A stretch of 7,123 bases of DNA, taken from assembly GCA_030631455.1 (NCBI GenBank), contig DAOVLC010000071.1, positions 1 through 7,123 on the forward strand. Direction: 5' to 3'. Made by a program: the position numbers and the translations under genes. Below are positions 1 to 5,929 of this stretch, one piece after another. Every line of letters starts with the position of its first letter. The first letter of the stretch is position 1. Source of the DNA: Candidatus Zixiibacteriota bacterium (GTDB taxonomy: Bacteria > Zixibacteria > MSB-5A5 > JAABVY01 > JAHJOQ01). The notes beneath the pieces were generated by a model that worked only from the letters and a program-made list of their open reading frames with translations, was not told the DNA's origin and did no database searches.

Positions 1-148
1 CACTTAAATTATGAGCCTTCATATTCGGGTCTAATCCTAGCTTGGCTAGGATCTTTTGCGAAAGCGTATTTCCAATGCCGAAGATATATGTTAGCGCCAC
101 TTCGACGCGCTTCTCTCTCGGTAGGTCGACGCCTGCTATACGAGCCAC
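1..148 (-). CDS. rpsM: 30S ribosomal protein S13 (partial, N-terminal 49 residues)
   Basis: S13 sits in the head of the small subunit, contacts the P-site tRNA through its C-terminal tail and forms bridges to the large subunit. The visible protein starts [20 protein letters not shown] and continues with the YIFGIG motif, which matches the S13 N-terminus closely; 49 codons are present before the window ends, so the helix-two-turn-helix body and tail are missing. The start is GTG at 148-146, fixed both by the conserved ARIAGVD beginning and by a very strong ribosome binding site directly upstream (151-160). The gene lies 9 nt after the rpmJ stop. S13 is normally the first gene of the alpha operon, so transcription probably continues out of the window into rpsK, rpsD, rpoA and rplQ; that continuation is inference. 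No promoter separates it from rpmJ. Confidence 0.97.
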   Translation of the reverse strand, partial: MARIAGVDLPREKRVEVALTYIFGIGNTLSQKILAKLGLDPNMKAHNLS

Positions 149-150
149 GA

Positions 151-160
151 CACCTCCTTA
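151..160 (-). promoter_or_regulatory. Perfect Shine-Dalgarno of rpsM overlapping rpmJ stop
   Basis: Read on the minus strand, 160-151 is TAAGGAGGTG. It is fully complementary to the conserved 3' end of bacterial 16S rRNA (CACCUCCUUA). The first three bases are the TAA stop codon of rpmJ. Four bases separate GGAGG from the GTG start of rpsM. The strong pairing probably compensates for the GTG start, and the overlap suggests that ribosomes finishing rpmJ are handed to rpsM. Confidence 0.85.
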
Positions 161-271
161 ACCCTGTCTCTGCTTGTGACGCGGATTCTTGCAGATTACC
201 CGCACGATGCCACGCCTGCGGATTATCTTGCAGTGTTCACAGCGTTTTTTTACTGATGAGCGAACTTTCAT
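158..271 (-). CDS. rpmJ: 50S ribosomal protein L36, zinc-ribbon (C+) type
   Basis: L36 is the smallest large-subunit protein; it binds 23S rRNA late in assembly. The gene is 38 codons with stop, giving 37 residues beginning [20 protein letters not shown], the usual length for short L36. The zinc ligands are all present: Cys11, Cys14, Cys27 and His32, so this is the zinc-binding form rather than the zinc-free paralogue some bacteria use under zinc starvation. The ATG at 271-269 is preceded by GAGGT (280-276) with a 4-nt spacer. It lies 14 nt downstream of infA and 9 nt upstream of rpsM, the standard infA-rpmJ-rpsM order. Its stop codon is part of the rpsM ribosome binding site. Confidence 0.97.
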   Translation of the reverse strand: MKVRSSVKKRCEHCKIIRRRGIVRVICKNPRHKQRQG

Positions 272-275
272 ATCT

Positions 276-280
276 ACCTC
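276..280 (-). promoter_or_regulatory. Ribosome binding site of rpmJ
   Basis: GAGGT on the minus strand, 4 nt before the rpmJ ATG and within the 14-nt gap after infA. It supports the start chosen for this very small gene. Confidence 0.7.
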
Positions 281-285
281 TATAT

Positions 286-504
286 CTACTTGTAACGATA
301 TACTATTCTTCCTCGCTTGAGGTCGTAAGGCGACAGCTCGATAGTAACCCGGTCACCCGGGAGAATCTTGATGTGATTCATTCTCATCTTGCCAGAGATG
401 TGAGCCAGCACCTGGTGCCCATTCTCCAGTTCAACCTTGAACATGGCATTGGGCAGAGGCTCCACGACCTTTCCTTCAACCTGAATCGTTCCCTGTTTTG
501 CCAT
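286..504 (-). CDS. infA: Translation initiation factor IF-1
   Basis: IF-1 occupies the A site of the 30S subunit during initiation and works with IF-2 and IF-3 to select the initiator tRNA and start codon. The protein has 72 residues, the normal family length, and is essentially one S1-type OB fold. Family hallmarks are visible in order: [42 protein letters not shown], and the ending [15 protein letters not shown]. The ATG at 504-502 follows the map stop codon by only two bases. There is no good Shine-Dalgarno, only a GAG with a 7-nt spacer, so translation may depend on ribosomes terminating at map. Placement between map and rpmJ is the common non-enteric order. Confidence 0.98.
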   Translation of the reverse strand: MAKQGTIQVEGKVVEPLPNAMFKVELENGHQVLAHISGKMRMNHIKILPGDRVTIELSPYDLKRGRIVYRYK

Positions 505-509
505 ATTTA
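505..509 (-). promoter_or_regulatory. map/infA stop-start junction, likely translational coupling
   Basis: On the minus strand the junction reads TAA-AT-ATG: the map stop (509-507), two spacer bases, then the infA start. The upstream sequence offers only a 3-base purine match to the anti-Shine-Dalgarno. Termination-reinitiation is the likely way infA is translated. This is inference from spacing. Confidence 0.5.
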
Positions 510-1253
510 ACTCGACAAGATATCAGGCCCGTTCTCGGTAATTGCCACATCGTGCTCGAAATGAGCCGACAGCGAACCGTCCTCCGTGGCAATAGTCCAT
601 TTGTCAGGCCTTGTCTTGACTTTATAGCCTCCAGTATTTACCATTGGTTCTATCGCAAAAACCATTCCTGCTTTGAGCTGAACACCGGTGCCGGGATCCC
701 CGTAATTCGGAATCTGCGGTTCCTCGTGCATTCTCCTGCCGATACCATGTCCGACAAGATCCCGAACAACGCTAAACCCAGCATCCTCCACTGTCTTCTG
801 AACGGCATGCGAGATGTCACCGAGTCTGTTTCCGACTCGCGCCTGCGATATGCCGTTCTCAAGGGCTTTCCTCGTAACCTCCATAAGCCTGCGTGCTTCG
901 TCTGAGACTTCTGCCACGGCAAACGTCCTGGCCGCGTCTCCGTTGAAACCATCCACCAAAGTCCCTACATCCACCGAAACGATCTGACCGGCTTTAAGTT
1001 TCCGTGTTTTCACCGGAATGCCGTGAACGACTTCCTCATCGATCGATACACAAATCGACTTCGGGAAGCCTTGATAGCCGAGAAATGCCGGCTCAGCTCC
1101 CTGCGAGCGAATATAACGATCGGCAATCTCGTTCAGTTCTTCGGTGCTGATTCCAGGCTCTATTTTCTCCTCCATCAAATCAAGTGTCCTAGCGACAATC
1201 TGGGCCGCAGAACGCATTTTTTCGATCTCACTGTCCGTCTTCAATTCGATCAT
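507..1253 (-). CDS. map: Methionine aminopeptidase, type I
   Basis: The enzyme removes the N-terminal methionine from new proteins whose second residue is small, after deformylation, using a two-metal centre. From the ATG at 1253 the protein has 248 residues and is a compact type Ia enzyme with no N-terminal extension. All five metal ligands are present: Asp95 in SVDVG, Asp106 in NGDAAR, His169 in GHGIGR, Glu202 in FAIEP and Glu233 in AHFEHD; catalytic-site His77 (VVHGIP) and His176 (MHEEP) are also there. A longer reading starts at TTG 1259 (250 residues, adding MS), overlapping the adk stop. I prefer the ATG because [14 protein letters not shown] is a normal family start; neither has a good ribosome binding site. 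With the ATG, the junction with adk is TGA-GT-ATG, the same spacing as map to infA. Confidence 0.96.
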   Translation of the reverse strand: MIELKTDSEIEKMRSAAQIVARTLDLMEEKIEPGISTEELNEIADRYIRSQGAEPAFLGYQGFPKSICVSIDEEVVHGIPVKTRKLKAGQIVSVDVGTLVDGFNGDAARTFAVAEVSDEARRLMEVTRKALENGISQARVGNRLGDISHAVQKTVEDAGFSVVRDLVGHGIGRRMHEEPQIPNYGDPGTGVQLKAGMVFAIEPMVNTGGYKVKTRPDKWTIATEDGSLSAHFEHDVAITENGPDILSS

Positions 1254-1258
1254 ACTCA
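1254..1258 (-). promoter_or_regulatory. adk/map stop-start junction, likely translational coupling
   Basis: The minus strand reads TGA-GT-ATG, adk stop (1258-1256), two bases, then the preferred map start. No Shine-Dalgarno of more than three bases precedes it. A TTG at 1259 overlapping the stop as TTGA is the alternative start. Either way map appears to rely on ribosomes arriving from adk. Confidence 0.45.
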
Positions 1259-1903
1259 ATCGGCTGCCGAATCCAGTAGCGCCAAGAGATCCGATAATAT
1301 CATACCGATCTCCCGCTCTCCATCAACGCCTTTCAACAGACTTTGGTTCCTGTAGTAGTCCTGCAAAGGCTGAGTTTGCTTCTTATACACTTCAAGACGG
1401 TTCGTGACCACTTCTTCCGTGTCGTCTTTCCGCTTCTGAAGCTCGGCACCACACTTGTCGCAGATACCCTCTTTCTTCGGAAGCATATTCGGATAATTGT
1501 ATATCGCCTGACACTTGGGACAGGAGAACCGTCCGGAAAGTCGCTTTATGACCTCCTCGTCCGAGACTTCGAGGTCCATAACCATATCCACCTTCGAGCC
1601 GATCTCGCCGAGCATGGCGTCAAGCCCTTCCGCCTGCGGGATTGTCCTCGGGAAACCATCGAACAGGAATCCGTTTTCACTCACTTGAAGGCGCTCTCTT
1701 ATCATTCCGAGTATAAGATCATCCGGCACGAGATTACCGGCTTCCATGTATGTCTTCGCCTTGAGTCCCAGTTCCGTTCCCTCCTTCACTGCATTTCGCA
1801 GAAGATCACCGGTCGACAAATGCGCGAGACCTTTCTTGTCGGCAAGCCGAACGGCTTGCGTGCCCTTTCCGGAACCGGGTGGACCAAGCATAATAATCAG
1901 CAT
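1256..1903 (-). CDS. adk: Adenylate kinase with zinc-binding LID domain
   Basis: Catalyses ATP + AMP = 2 ADP in the cytoplasm, balancing the adenylate pool. The protein has 215 residues, the long-form bacterial size. The P-loop GPPGSGKGT is at residues 7-15. The AMP-binding segment includes STGDLLR with Arg36, and FDGFPRT with Arg86. The LID region starts at RLSGR (Arg121, Arg125) and carries four cysteines, Cys128, Cys131, Cys148 and Cys151, in two CxxC pairs: a structural zinc site as in Bacillus-type enzymes, unlike the E. coli enzyme, which uses a hydrogen-bond network. Arg158 and Arg169 (TNRLEVY) complete the catalytic arginines. The ATG at 1903-1901 overlaps the secY stop by one base (TAATG), and a GAGGGAG purine stretch lies upstream inside secY. 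Confidence 0.98.
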   Translation of the reverse strand: MLIIMLGPPGSGKGTQAVRLADKKGLAHLSTGDLLRNAVKEGTELGLKAKTYMEAGNLVPDDLILGMIRERLQVSENGFLFDGFPRTIPQAEGLDAMLGEIGSKVDMVMDLEVSDEEVIKRLSGRFSCPKCQAIYNYPNMLPKKEGICDKCGAELQKRKDDTEEVVTNRLEVYKKQTQPLQDYYRNQSLLKGVDGEREIGMILSDLLALLDSAAD

Positions 1904-3216
1904 TACATCGATCTCCCTCTGATGCGACCTTTCTTCATGAACCCATCATAATGGCGCATTATCAGGTGCGATTCCATCTGCTGCAAAGTATCGAGCGCTA
2001 CACCAACTACAATCAGAATACCGGTTCCGCCGAAGTAGAACGTCACACCCGCACCGCTGATCAGGAAGTTCGGCATGATTGCTATTATCGCGAAGAATAT
2101 GGCGCCCGGGAGCGTTATGCGGGTCAATGTCTTGTCTATGTAATCCGCTGTCCTCTTACCCGGACGAATTCCGGGAATGAAACCGCCCTGTTTCTTCATG
2201 TTGTCAGCAAGCTCCACAGGGTTGATAACGATCGCCGTGTAGAAGAATGCGAAGAATATGATCACAATGCCGTAGATAACATTATAGGTGATCGCATACG
2301 GATCGAAGTAAGACACTATCGATGCGACGAAATCGTTGTTCGGGAAGAAGCTCGACATGGTCAACGGGGCAGACATGATTGCCTGCGCGAAAATGATCGG
2401 AATCACGCCGGCTGTATTGACCGACAGCGGCAGGTGTGTCGACTGACCGCCATATATCTTCCGCCCCACAACGCGCTTGGCATATTGCACAGGAATTCTT
2501 CGTTGCGCCCTCGTCACCAGCACGATAGCCGCGACAACGGCCACAAGGAAAACGACGATGAATATCTCCATGAAAACGCTGCGGACGCCGGTGACCATAA
2601 GCTGGATCTCGTCGATAACCGCCGGAATGAACCTCGCTATGATACCGGCGAATATTATGAGTGATATGCCGTTTCCAATGCCACGTTCTGTTATTTGCTC
2701 GCCGAGCCACATTATGAAGATTGTTCCGGCGGTCAGCGTCAGGATGGTTAACCCGATGAATCCCATGCCCGGGTTGGTAACAACCATTGTTCCGGTCGAT
2801 ATATTGAGGTTCTGAAGATAGACGGCTACACCTGCGGCCTGAAGTGATGCGAGCACAACAGTTCCATAACGCGTGTACTGTGTGATCTTACGCCTGCCTT
2901 CTTCGCCTTCCTTCCGGAGCTTCTGGAAGTAGGGAATCACAGGCGATAGAAGCTGTAGAATAATCGAGGCTGAAATGTACGGCATAATACCAAGAGCGAA
3001 AACAGTTGCTTTTTGGAATGCACCGCCTACAAACATGTCATACAGTCCGAACAGAGTTCCGGCTTGCGTATCGAAGAACTGTTTCAACGACACGGCGTCA
3101 ATTCCCGGAGACGGAACATGACCGCCGAGTCTGTATATAACCAGAATGAAAAGAGTGAAGAAAATCCTGTTCCTTAACTCTTTGATCTTGAATGTATTTT
3201 GGAAGGACTCAAGCAT
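1903..3216 (-). CDS. secY: Protein translocase subunit SecY
   Basis: SecY forms the inner-membrane channel of the Sec translocon with SecE and SecG, and exports or inserts proteins driven by SecA or the ribosome. The protein is 437 residues with ten hydrophobic segments at about 18-35, 70-95, 116-137, 152-172, 182-202, 214-236, 266-288, 308-331, 368-387 and 393-413. A glycine-rich plug (GTLFGLYDMFVGG, 53-65) follows the first segment. Signature stretches are ALGIMPYISASIILQLL (74-90), the QITERGIGNGIS block (174-185), and the cytosolic C5 loop GGFIPGIRPGKRTADYID (344-361) with the conserved Arg351 needed for SecA work. The C-terminus, RIRGRSM, is short and basic. The ATG directly abuts the rplO stop (TAAATG); GGTGGAG lies upstream. 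SecY in the spc operon after rplO is universal in bacteria. Confidence 0.98.
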   Translation of the reverse strand: MLESFQNTFKIKELRNRIFFTLFILVIYRLGGHVPSPGIDAVSLKQFFDTQAGTLFGLYDMFVGGAFQKATVFALGIMPYISASIILQLLSPVIPYFQKLRKEGEEGRRKITQYTRYGTVVLASLQAAGVAVYLQNLNISTGTMVVTNPGMGFIGLTILTLTAGTIFIMWLGEQITERGIGNGISLIIFAGIIARFIPAVIDEIQLMVTGVRSVFMEIFIVVFLVAVVAAIVLVTRAQRRIPVQYAKRVVGRKIYGGQSTHLPLSVNTAGVIPIIFAQAIMSAPLTMSSFFPNNDFVASIVSYFDPYAITYNVIYGIVIIFFAFFYTAIVINPVELADNMKKQGGFIPGIRPGKRTADYIDKTLTRITLPGAIFFAIIAIMPNFLISGAGVTFYFGGTGILIVVGVALDTLQQMESHLIMRHYDGFMKKGRIRGRSM

Positions 3217-3660
3217 TTAGATTATCTCCACCTTCCCACCTGCTGCTTCCAGCTTCACTCTCGCTGCGGCACTGCATGCCTGAGCCTGAACGGTGCAGGC
3301 AACCGATATCTCACCGTTTCCGAGTATCTTGACCGGCTTGTTCAAGGTGTTGATCAGGCCGATTTCTTTCATCTGCTCGGGACCGATCTCGGTCGGTTCG
3401 GTACATTTCGCGGCGATCTGGCTGATATTGATGATCTGGTAGATCGTTGGACTGAGACTCCTGAAACCACGTTTCGGGAGGCGCCTGTGTATCGGCATTT
3501 GTCCGCCTTCCATCCAATATCTTCTCTTTGCGCCGGAACGAGATTTCTGTCCCTTGTGACCTTTGCCGCAGGTCTTTCCCTGACCTGCGCCGTGGCCGCG
3601 TCCGACTCGCTTGCGCTTCCTGGTTGAGCCTTTTGGCTTTTCTAAGTGTCCAAGATCCAT
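3217..3660 (-). CDS. rplO: 50S ribosomal protein L15
   Basis: L15 binds 23S rRNA and helps late large-subunit assembly; its N-terminal arm threads into rRNA. It has 147 residues, a normal length. The basic glycine-rich arm shows KRKRVGRGHGAGQGKTCGKG (about 15-34), then GHKGQKSRSG, MEGGQMPIHRRLPKRGF (50-66), and a C-terminal domain ending in AAGGKVEII, the usual L15 close. Four cysteines are present (31, 86, 122, 129), more than I expect for this protein, but they do not form CxxC pairs, so I do not propose a metal site. The ATG at 3660-3658 overlaps the rpmD stop by one base (TGATG), and GAGGAG lies 8 nt upstream. Confidence 0.97.
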   Translation of the reverse strand: MDLGHLEKPKGSTRKRKRVGRGHGAGQGKTCGKGHKGQKSRSGAKRRYWMEGGQMPIHRRLPKRGFRSLSPTIYQIINISQIAAKCTEPTEIGPEQMKEIGLINTLNKPVKILGNGEISVACTVQAQACSAAARVKLEAAGGKVEII

Positions 3661-3839
3661 CAGGTTATCTCCTCAACCTTCAACAAATGCCTTAACTTCC
3701 TTACCATTCCTCTAATCTGAGGAGTATCATTGTGCTCGACCGTATGCTGCATCCTCCTGATTCCGAGGGCACGCAGCGTGGCGAGCTGGTCATATCTTCG
3801 GCCGATCGAGCTTCTGACCTGTGTAATCCTCAGCCTCAT
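3660..3839 (-). CDS. rpmD: 50S ribosomal protein L30
   Basis: L30 is a small large-subunit protein. From the ATG at 3839-3837 it has 59 residues, starting MRLRITQVRSSIGRR and containing the family core TLRALGIRRM and HNDTPQIRGMVRKLRHLLKV; the length fits the short bacterial L30. An upstream in-frame start at 3920 would add 27 residues without family resemblance and would overlap rpsE, so it is rejected. The ATG is one base after the rpsE stop (TGA-G-ATG), with AAGGGG about 8 nt upstream. The protein's stop overlaps the rplO start. rpmD is missing in several bacterial phyla, so its presence in the normal rpsE-rpmD-rplO position is mildly informative for classification. Confidence 0.96.
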   Translation of the reverse strand: MRLRITQVRSSIGRRYDQLATLRALGIRRMQHTVEHNDTPQIRGMVRKLRHLLKVEEIT

Positions 3840-3840
3840 C

Positions 3841-4365
3841 TCACTGCCCCTTCTCCTGAGGTGTCTCGATTCCCCGGAAATTGAGTGCCTGCTCTTTGGT
3901 TCGCAAGGCTCTGAGACCATTCATGGTCGCCTTGACCACATTGTGAGGGTTCGGCGATCCGAGCGATTTGGTCAGAACATCCTGAATGCCAGCCGATTCG
4001 AGAACCGCGCGAACAGGCCCGCCGGCAATCACTCCCGTTCCCGGCGATGCGGGGCGAAGCAGTACACGGGCCGCTCCGAAACGTCCTATGATTTGATGAG
4101 GAATTGTGCCAGCCTTGGTCGATATCTTCGTCATCGCTTTCCGAGCTGCTTCCGTTCCCTTTCGGATGGCATCGGAAACTTCCGAAGCTTTCCCGAGGCC
4201 AATCCCGACGGAACCTTCGCGATCTCCCACGGAAACCAACGCGGTAAAGGAAAACCTGCGACCGCCCTTGACTACTTTGGCGACCCGGTTAATGTGTATG
4301 ATCTTTTCTTCCAGCTCGAACCCATTAGATTCGTATCTGGGCTGTCTGCCTTGACTTCGAAACAT
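3841..4365 (-). CDS. rpsE: 30S ribosomal protein S5
   Basis: S5 lies on the solvent side of the small subunit near the mRNA entry channel and contributes to decoding accuracy. It has 174 residues. A non-conserved N-terminal stretch of about 15 residues is followed by the S5 double-stranded-RNA-binding-like domain, which opens with [20 protein letters not shown] and contains the signature block [17 protein letters not shown] (35-51) and [14 protein letters not shown]. The C-terminal domain follows (about 88-165) with [17 protein letters not shown]. The loop around residues 30-40, where spectinomycin-resistance changes occur in other bacteria, looks wild type. The ATG at 4365 has TAAGGA with a 6-nt spacer. 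It follows rplR by 17 nt and ends one base before rpmD. Confidence 0.98.
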   Translation of the reverse strand: MFRSQGRQPRYESNGFELEEKIIHINRVAKVVKGGRRFSFTALVSVGDREGSVGIGLGKASEVSDAIRKGTEAARKAMTKISTKAGTIPHQIIGRFGAARVLLRPASPGTGVIAGGPVRAVLESAGIQDVLTKSLGSPNPHNVVKATMNGLRALRTKEQALNFRGIETPQEKGQ

Positions 4366-4382
4366 ATCGGTTCCTTATCCAG

Positions 4383-4766
4383 CTAAAACTTCAGACCGCC
4401 TTTGCGTGCTCCATCCGCAACAGACTTGACTCTGCCGTGATACAGAGAGCTCTGACGGTCGAATCTAACTTGTCCGATTCCTTTTTCCTTAGCCAGTTCA
4501 GCAATCCTGAGACCGACTTTGTAGCCTTTCTTAACCTTGGTATCTTCCGAATCGATCACCTCAATGACCGCAGCATCCCGGGTGCTGGCGGAGACCAGCG
4601 TCGTTCCTGTTGAGTCGTCAATGATCTGAACATACATGTTCACCAGGCTCCTGTGGACACAGAGTCTGGGACGCTCGGGAGTGCCGATGATGCGGCTACG
4701 GACTCGCATTTTCCTGCGATTCCGAACTACTACTCTCTTTACCTGCTGTTTCTTCAAGTTTGACAT
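4383..4766 (-). CDS. rplR: 50S ribosomal protein L18
   Basis: L18 binds 5S rRNA and, with L5, joins it to the central protuberance. The protein has 127 residues: a basic N-terminal tail (KRVVVRNRRKMRVRSRI), then TPERPRLCVHRSLVNMYVQIIDD, and a C-terminal block ending ADGARKGGLKF. The usual FDRxGYLYHGRV motif here reads FDRQSSLYHGRV (102-113): the expected glycine/aromatic residues are replaced by Gln-Ser-Ser, while Tyr109, His110, Gly111 and Arg112 are retained. I checked the codons on the minus strand and the frame is continuous, so this looks genuine. The ATG at 4766-4764 is 19 nt after rplF, the longest gap in the window, and has only a moderate ribosome binding site (AGG with a 5-nt spacer). 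Confidence 0.97.
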   Translation of the reverse strand: MSNLKKQQVKRVVVRNRRKMRVRSRIIGTPERPRLCVHRSLVNMYVQIIDDSTGTTLVSASTRDAAVIEVIDSEDTKVKKGYKVGLRIAELAKEKGIGQVRFDRQSSLYHGRVKSVADGARKGGLKF

Positions 4767-4785
4767 ATCGCCTATTCTCTATTGA

Positions 4786-5322
4786 CTAAGCCGCCGTCTT
4801 TCCGGCCTTGCGACGGACTTCCTCACCTTCGTATCTGATTCCTTTTCCCTTATAGGGCTCGGGCGGCCGGAGGCTGCGAATCTTGGCAGCTACTTCGCCT
4901 ACCATCTGCTTGTCTATACCGCTCACTTGAATCTTGTTGTTCCCTTCGAGTTCAATAGTGATTCCGGGCGGGGGTATCACGATGATCGGGTGAGAGTAAC
5001 CGAGCAAGAGCTGAATACCTTTTCCCCTTGATTCGGCTCGATAGCCTACACCGAGAATCTCGAGATTTTTCTTGAACCCTCCCGTGACTCCGACGATCAT
5101 GTTGTTGATAAGCGCTCTGGTCAGGCCGTGAAGAGACCTGTTGGTCTTGCTGTCTGACGGGCGCTGAACCTTGATCTCGGATTCTTCCATAACAACCTTC
5201 ATTCTCGGATGGTGATCGAGACTCAGGGTCCCTTTCGGTCCGGTGACCGTGACATTCGTGCCGGAAATCTCGACCTTGACCTTGTCGGGAACCTGTATCG
5301 GCTTCTTTCCAATTCGGGACAT
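4786..5322 (-). CDS. rplF: 50S ribosomal protein L6
   Basis: L6 sits at the base of the L7/L12 stalk near the sarcin-ricin loop and is needed for elongation-factor function and late subunit assembly. It has 178 residues, the usual size, made of two tandem L6 folds (about 10-82 and 90-165). It starts MSRIGKKPIQVP, has the NNMIVGVTGGFKKNLEILGVGYR junction (73-95), and carries the C-terminal signature RPPEPYKGKGIRY (152-164) followed by the conserved ending VRRKAGKTAA. The ATG at 5322-5320 has GAGGAG (5333-5328) with a 5-nt spacer; this site overlaps the last base of the rpsH stop codon, which again points to coupled translation. No irregularity seen. Confidence 0.98.
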   Translation of the reverse strand: MSRIGKKPIQVPDKVKVEISGTNVTVTGPKGTLSLDHHPRMKVVMEESEIKVQRPSDSKTNRSLHGLTRALINNMIVGVTGGFKKNLEILGVGYRAESRGKGIQLLLGYSHPIIVIPPPGITIELEGNNKIQVSGIDKQMVGEVAAKIRSLRPPEPYKGKGIRYEGEEVRRKAGKTAA

Positions 5323-5332
5323 CGCTACTCCT

Positions 5333-5731
5333 CTACCAGACTCTCAACAACGCTTCACCGCCAACACCAGCCTTTAGAGCATCTTCGTGCGTCATGATTC
5401 CACGCGAGGTCGATATGACTGTTATGCCAACCTGGTATCCAAGCTTCTTCATATCGTCGATAGTGACATACCTTCTCAGTCCCGGTCGCGACACTCTTTC
5501 AAGGCCGAGAATGACGCTCTCATCCTTCTTCGAGTACTTCAGGTAGACTCGGAGAATACCCTGTTTGCTGTCCTTTGTCTCGGAATACTCGCGGATGAAA
5601 CCGAGTTCATGCAGGATCCGGGCAATATCCTTTTTCACGTTCGACGATGGTATGTCGACCATTCTATGCTGCGCCTTTGCCGAATTCCTGATACGCGTCA
5701 GCATATCGGCAATTGGATCGGTCATGCTCAT
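5333..5731 (-). CDS. rpsH: 30S ribosomal protein S8
   Basis: S8 is a primary 16S rRNA-binding protein of the central domain and, in E. coli, the repressor of the spc operon through an mRNA site at the rplE start. It has 132 residues. The N-terminal domain begins MSMTDPIADMLTRIRNS; the C-terminal signature ISTSRGIMTHEDA (106-118) and final GGEALLRVW are typical. Two in-frame ATG codons are possible, 5731 and 5725 (MTDPIAD). I use 5731 because TAGGAG (5745-5740) is 8 nt upstream of it, a better distance than 14 nt for the second. It follows rpsN by 11 nt. Whether it autoregulates here is unknown; I could not recognise an S8-like hairpin near the rplE start by eye. Confidence 0.97.
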   Translation of the reverse strand: MSMTDPIADMLTRIRNSAKAQHRMVDIPSSNVKKDIARILHELGFIREYSETKDSKQGILRVYLKYSKKDESVILGLERVSRPGLRRYVTIDDMKKLGYQVGITVISTSRGIMTHEDALKAGVGGEALLRVW

Positions 5732-5739
5732 CTATTCTT

Positions 5740-5745
5740 CTCCTA
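5740..5745 (-). promoter_or_regulatory. Ribosome binding site of rpsH including rpsN stop
   Basis: TAGGAG on the minus strand; its first three bases are the rpsN stop codon. The 8-nt spacing favours the rpsH start at 5731 over the second ATG at 5725. Confidence 0.7.
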
Positions 5746-5928
5746 CCAGCTTGCCTTAACGATACCGGGTATCTCACCCAGCAGCGCAAGTTCGCGGAAA
5801 CAGATGCGGCAGATGCCGAAGCGGCGCATATAGCCTCTCGGGCGACCGCATCTCCTGCAGCGATTGTATTCGCGAACCTTGAATTTCGCTTTCCGCTGCT
5901 GTTTGACTATAAGACACTTCTTAGCCAC
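5743..5928 (-). CDS. rpsN: 30S ribosomal protein S14, zinc-binding type Z
   Basis: S14 assembles late into the head of the 30S subunit. This is the short zinc-ribbon form of 61 residues, not the roughly 100-residue zinc-free form of enterics. It reads (V/M)[15 protein letters not shown], then the ribbon with Cys24, Cys27, Cys40 and Cys43 (CRRCG and CRIC), and ends [18 protein letters not shown], the standard family close. The start is GTG at 5928-5926, chosen because MAKK is the conserved beginning and AAGGGA lies just upstream. A TTG at 5946 would add six residues and overlap rplE, which is unlikely. The GTG is one base after the rplE stop codon. The residue pattern is orthodox. Confidence 0.97.
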   Translation of the reverse strand: MAKKCLIVKQQRKAKFKVREYNRCRRCGRPRGYMRRFGICRICFRELALLGEIPGIVKASW

Positions 5929-5929
5929 G

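Noticed and set aside
498..905. Plus-strand open frame (135 codons) opposite map
   Set aside because: Antisense to methionine aminopeptidase, whose full set of metal ligands is present; the plus-strand product resembles nothing.
1343..1951. Plus-strand open frame (202 codons) opposite adk
   Set aside because: Antisense shadow of adenylate kinase with no recognisable domain, and no gene of the window lies on this strand.
1951..2664. Long plus-strand open frame (237 codons) opposite secY
   Set aside because: It is fully antisense to an unmistakable SecY, its translation is low-complexity with many Arg, His, Asp and Asn, and it has no family resemblance. It arises from the codon bias of secY.
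2282..2710. Minus-strand 142-codon frame within secY
   Set aside because: It is a frame-shifted shadow of secY, with no membrane segments or known domain.
3660..3920. Longer L30 with 27 extra N-terminal residues
   Set aside because: The extension overlaps rpsE in another frame and has no L30 similarity; the ATG at 3839 has a ribosome binding site and a normal L30 start.
3730..4386. Plus-strand open frame (218 codons) opposite rpsE and rpmD
   Set aside because: Antisense to S5 and L30; no family match and no support for translation.
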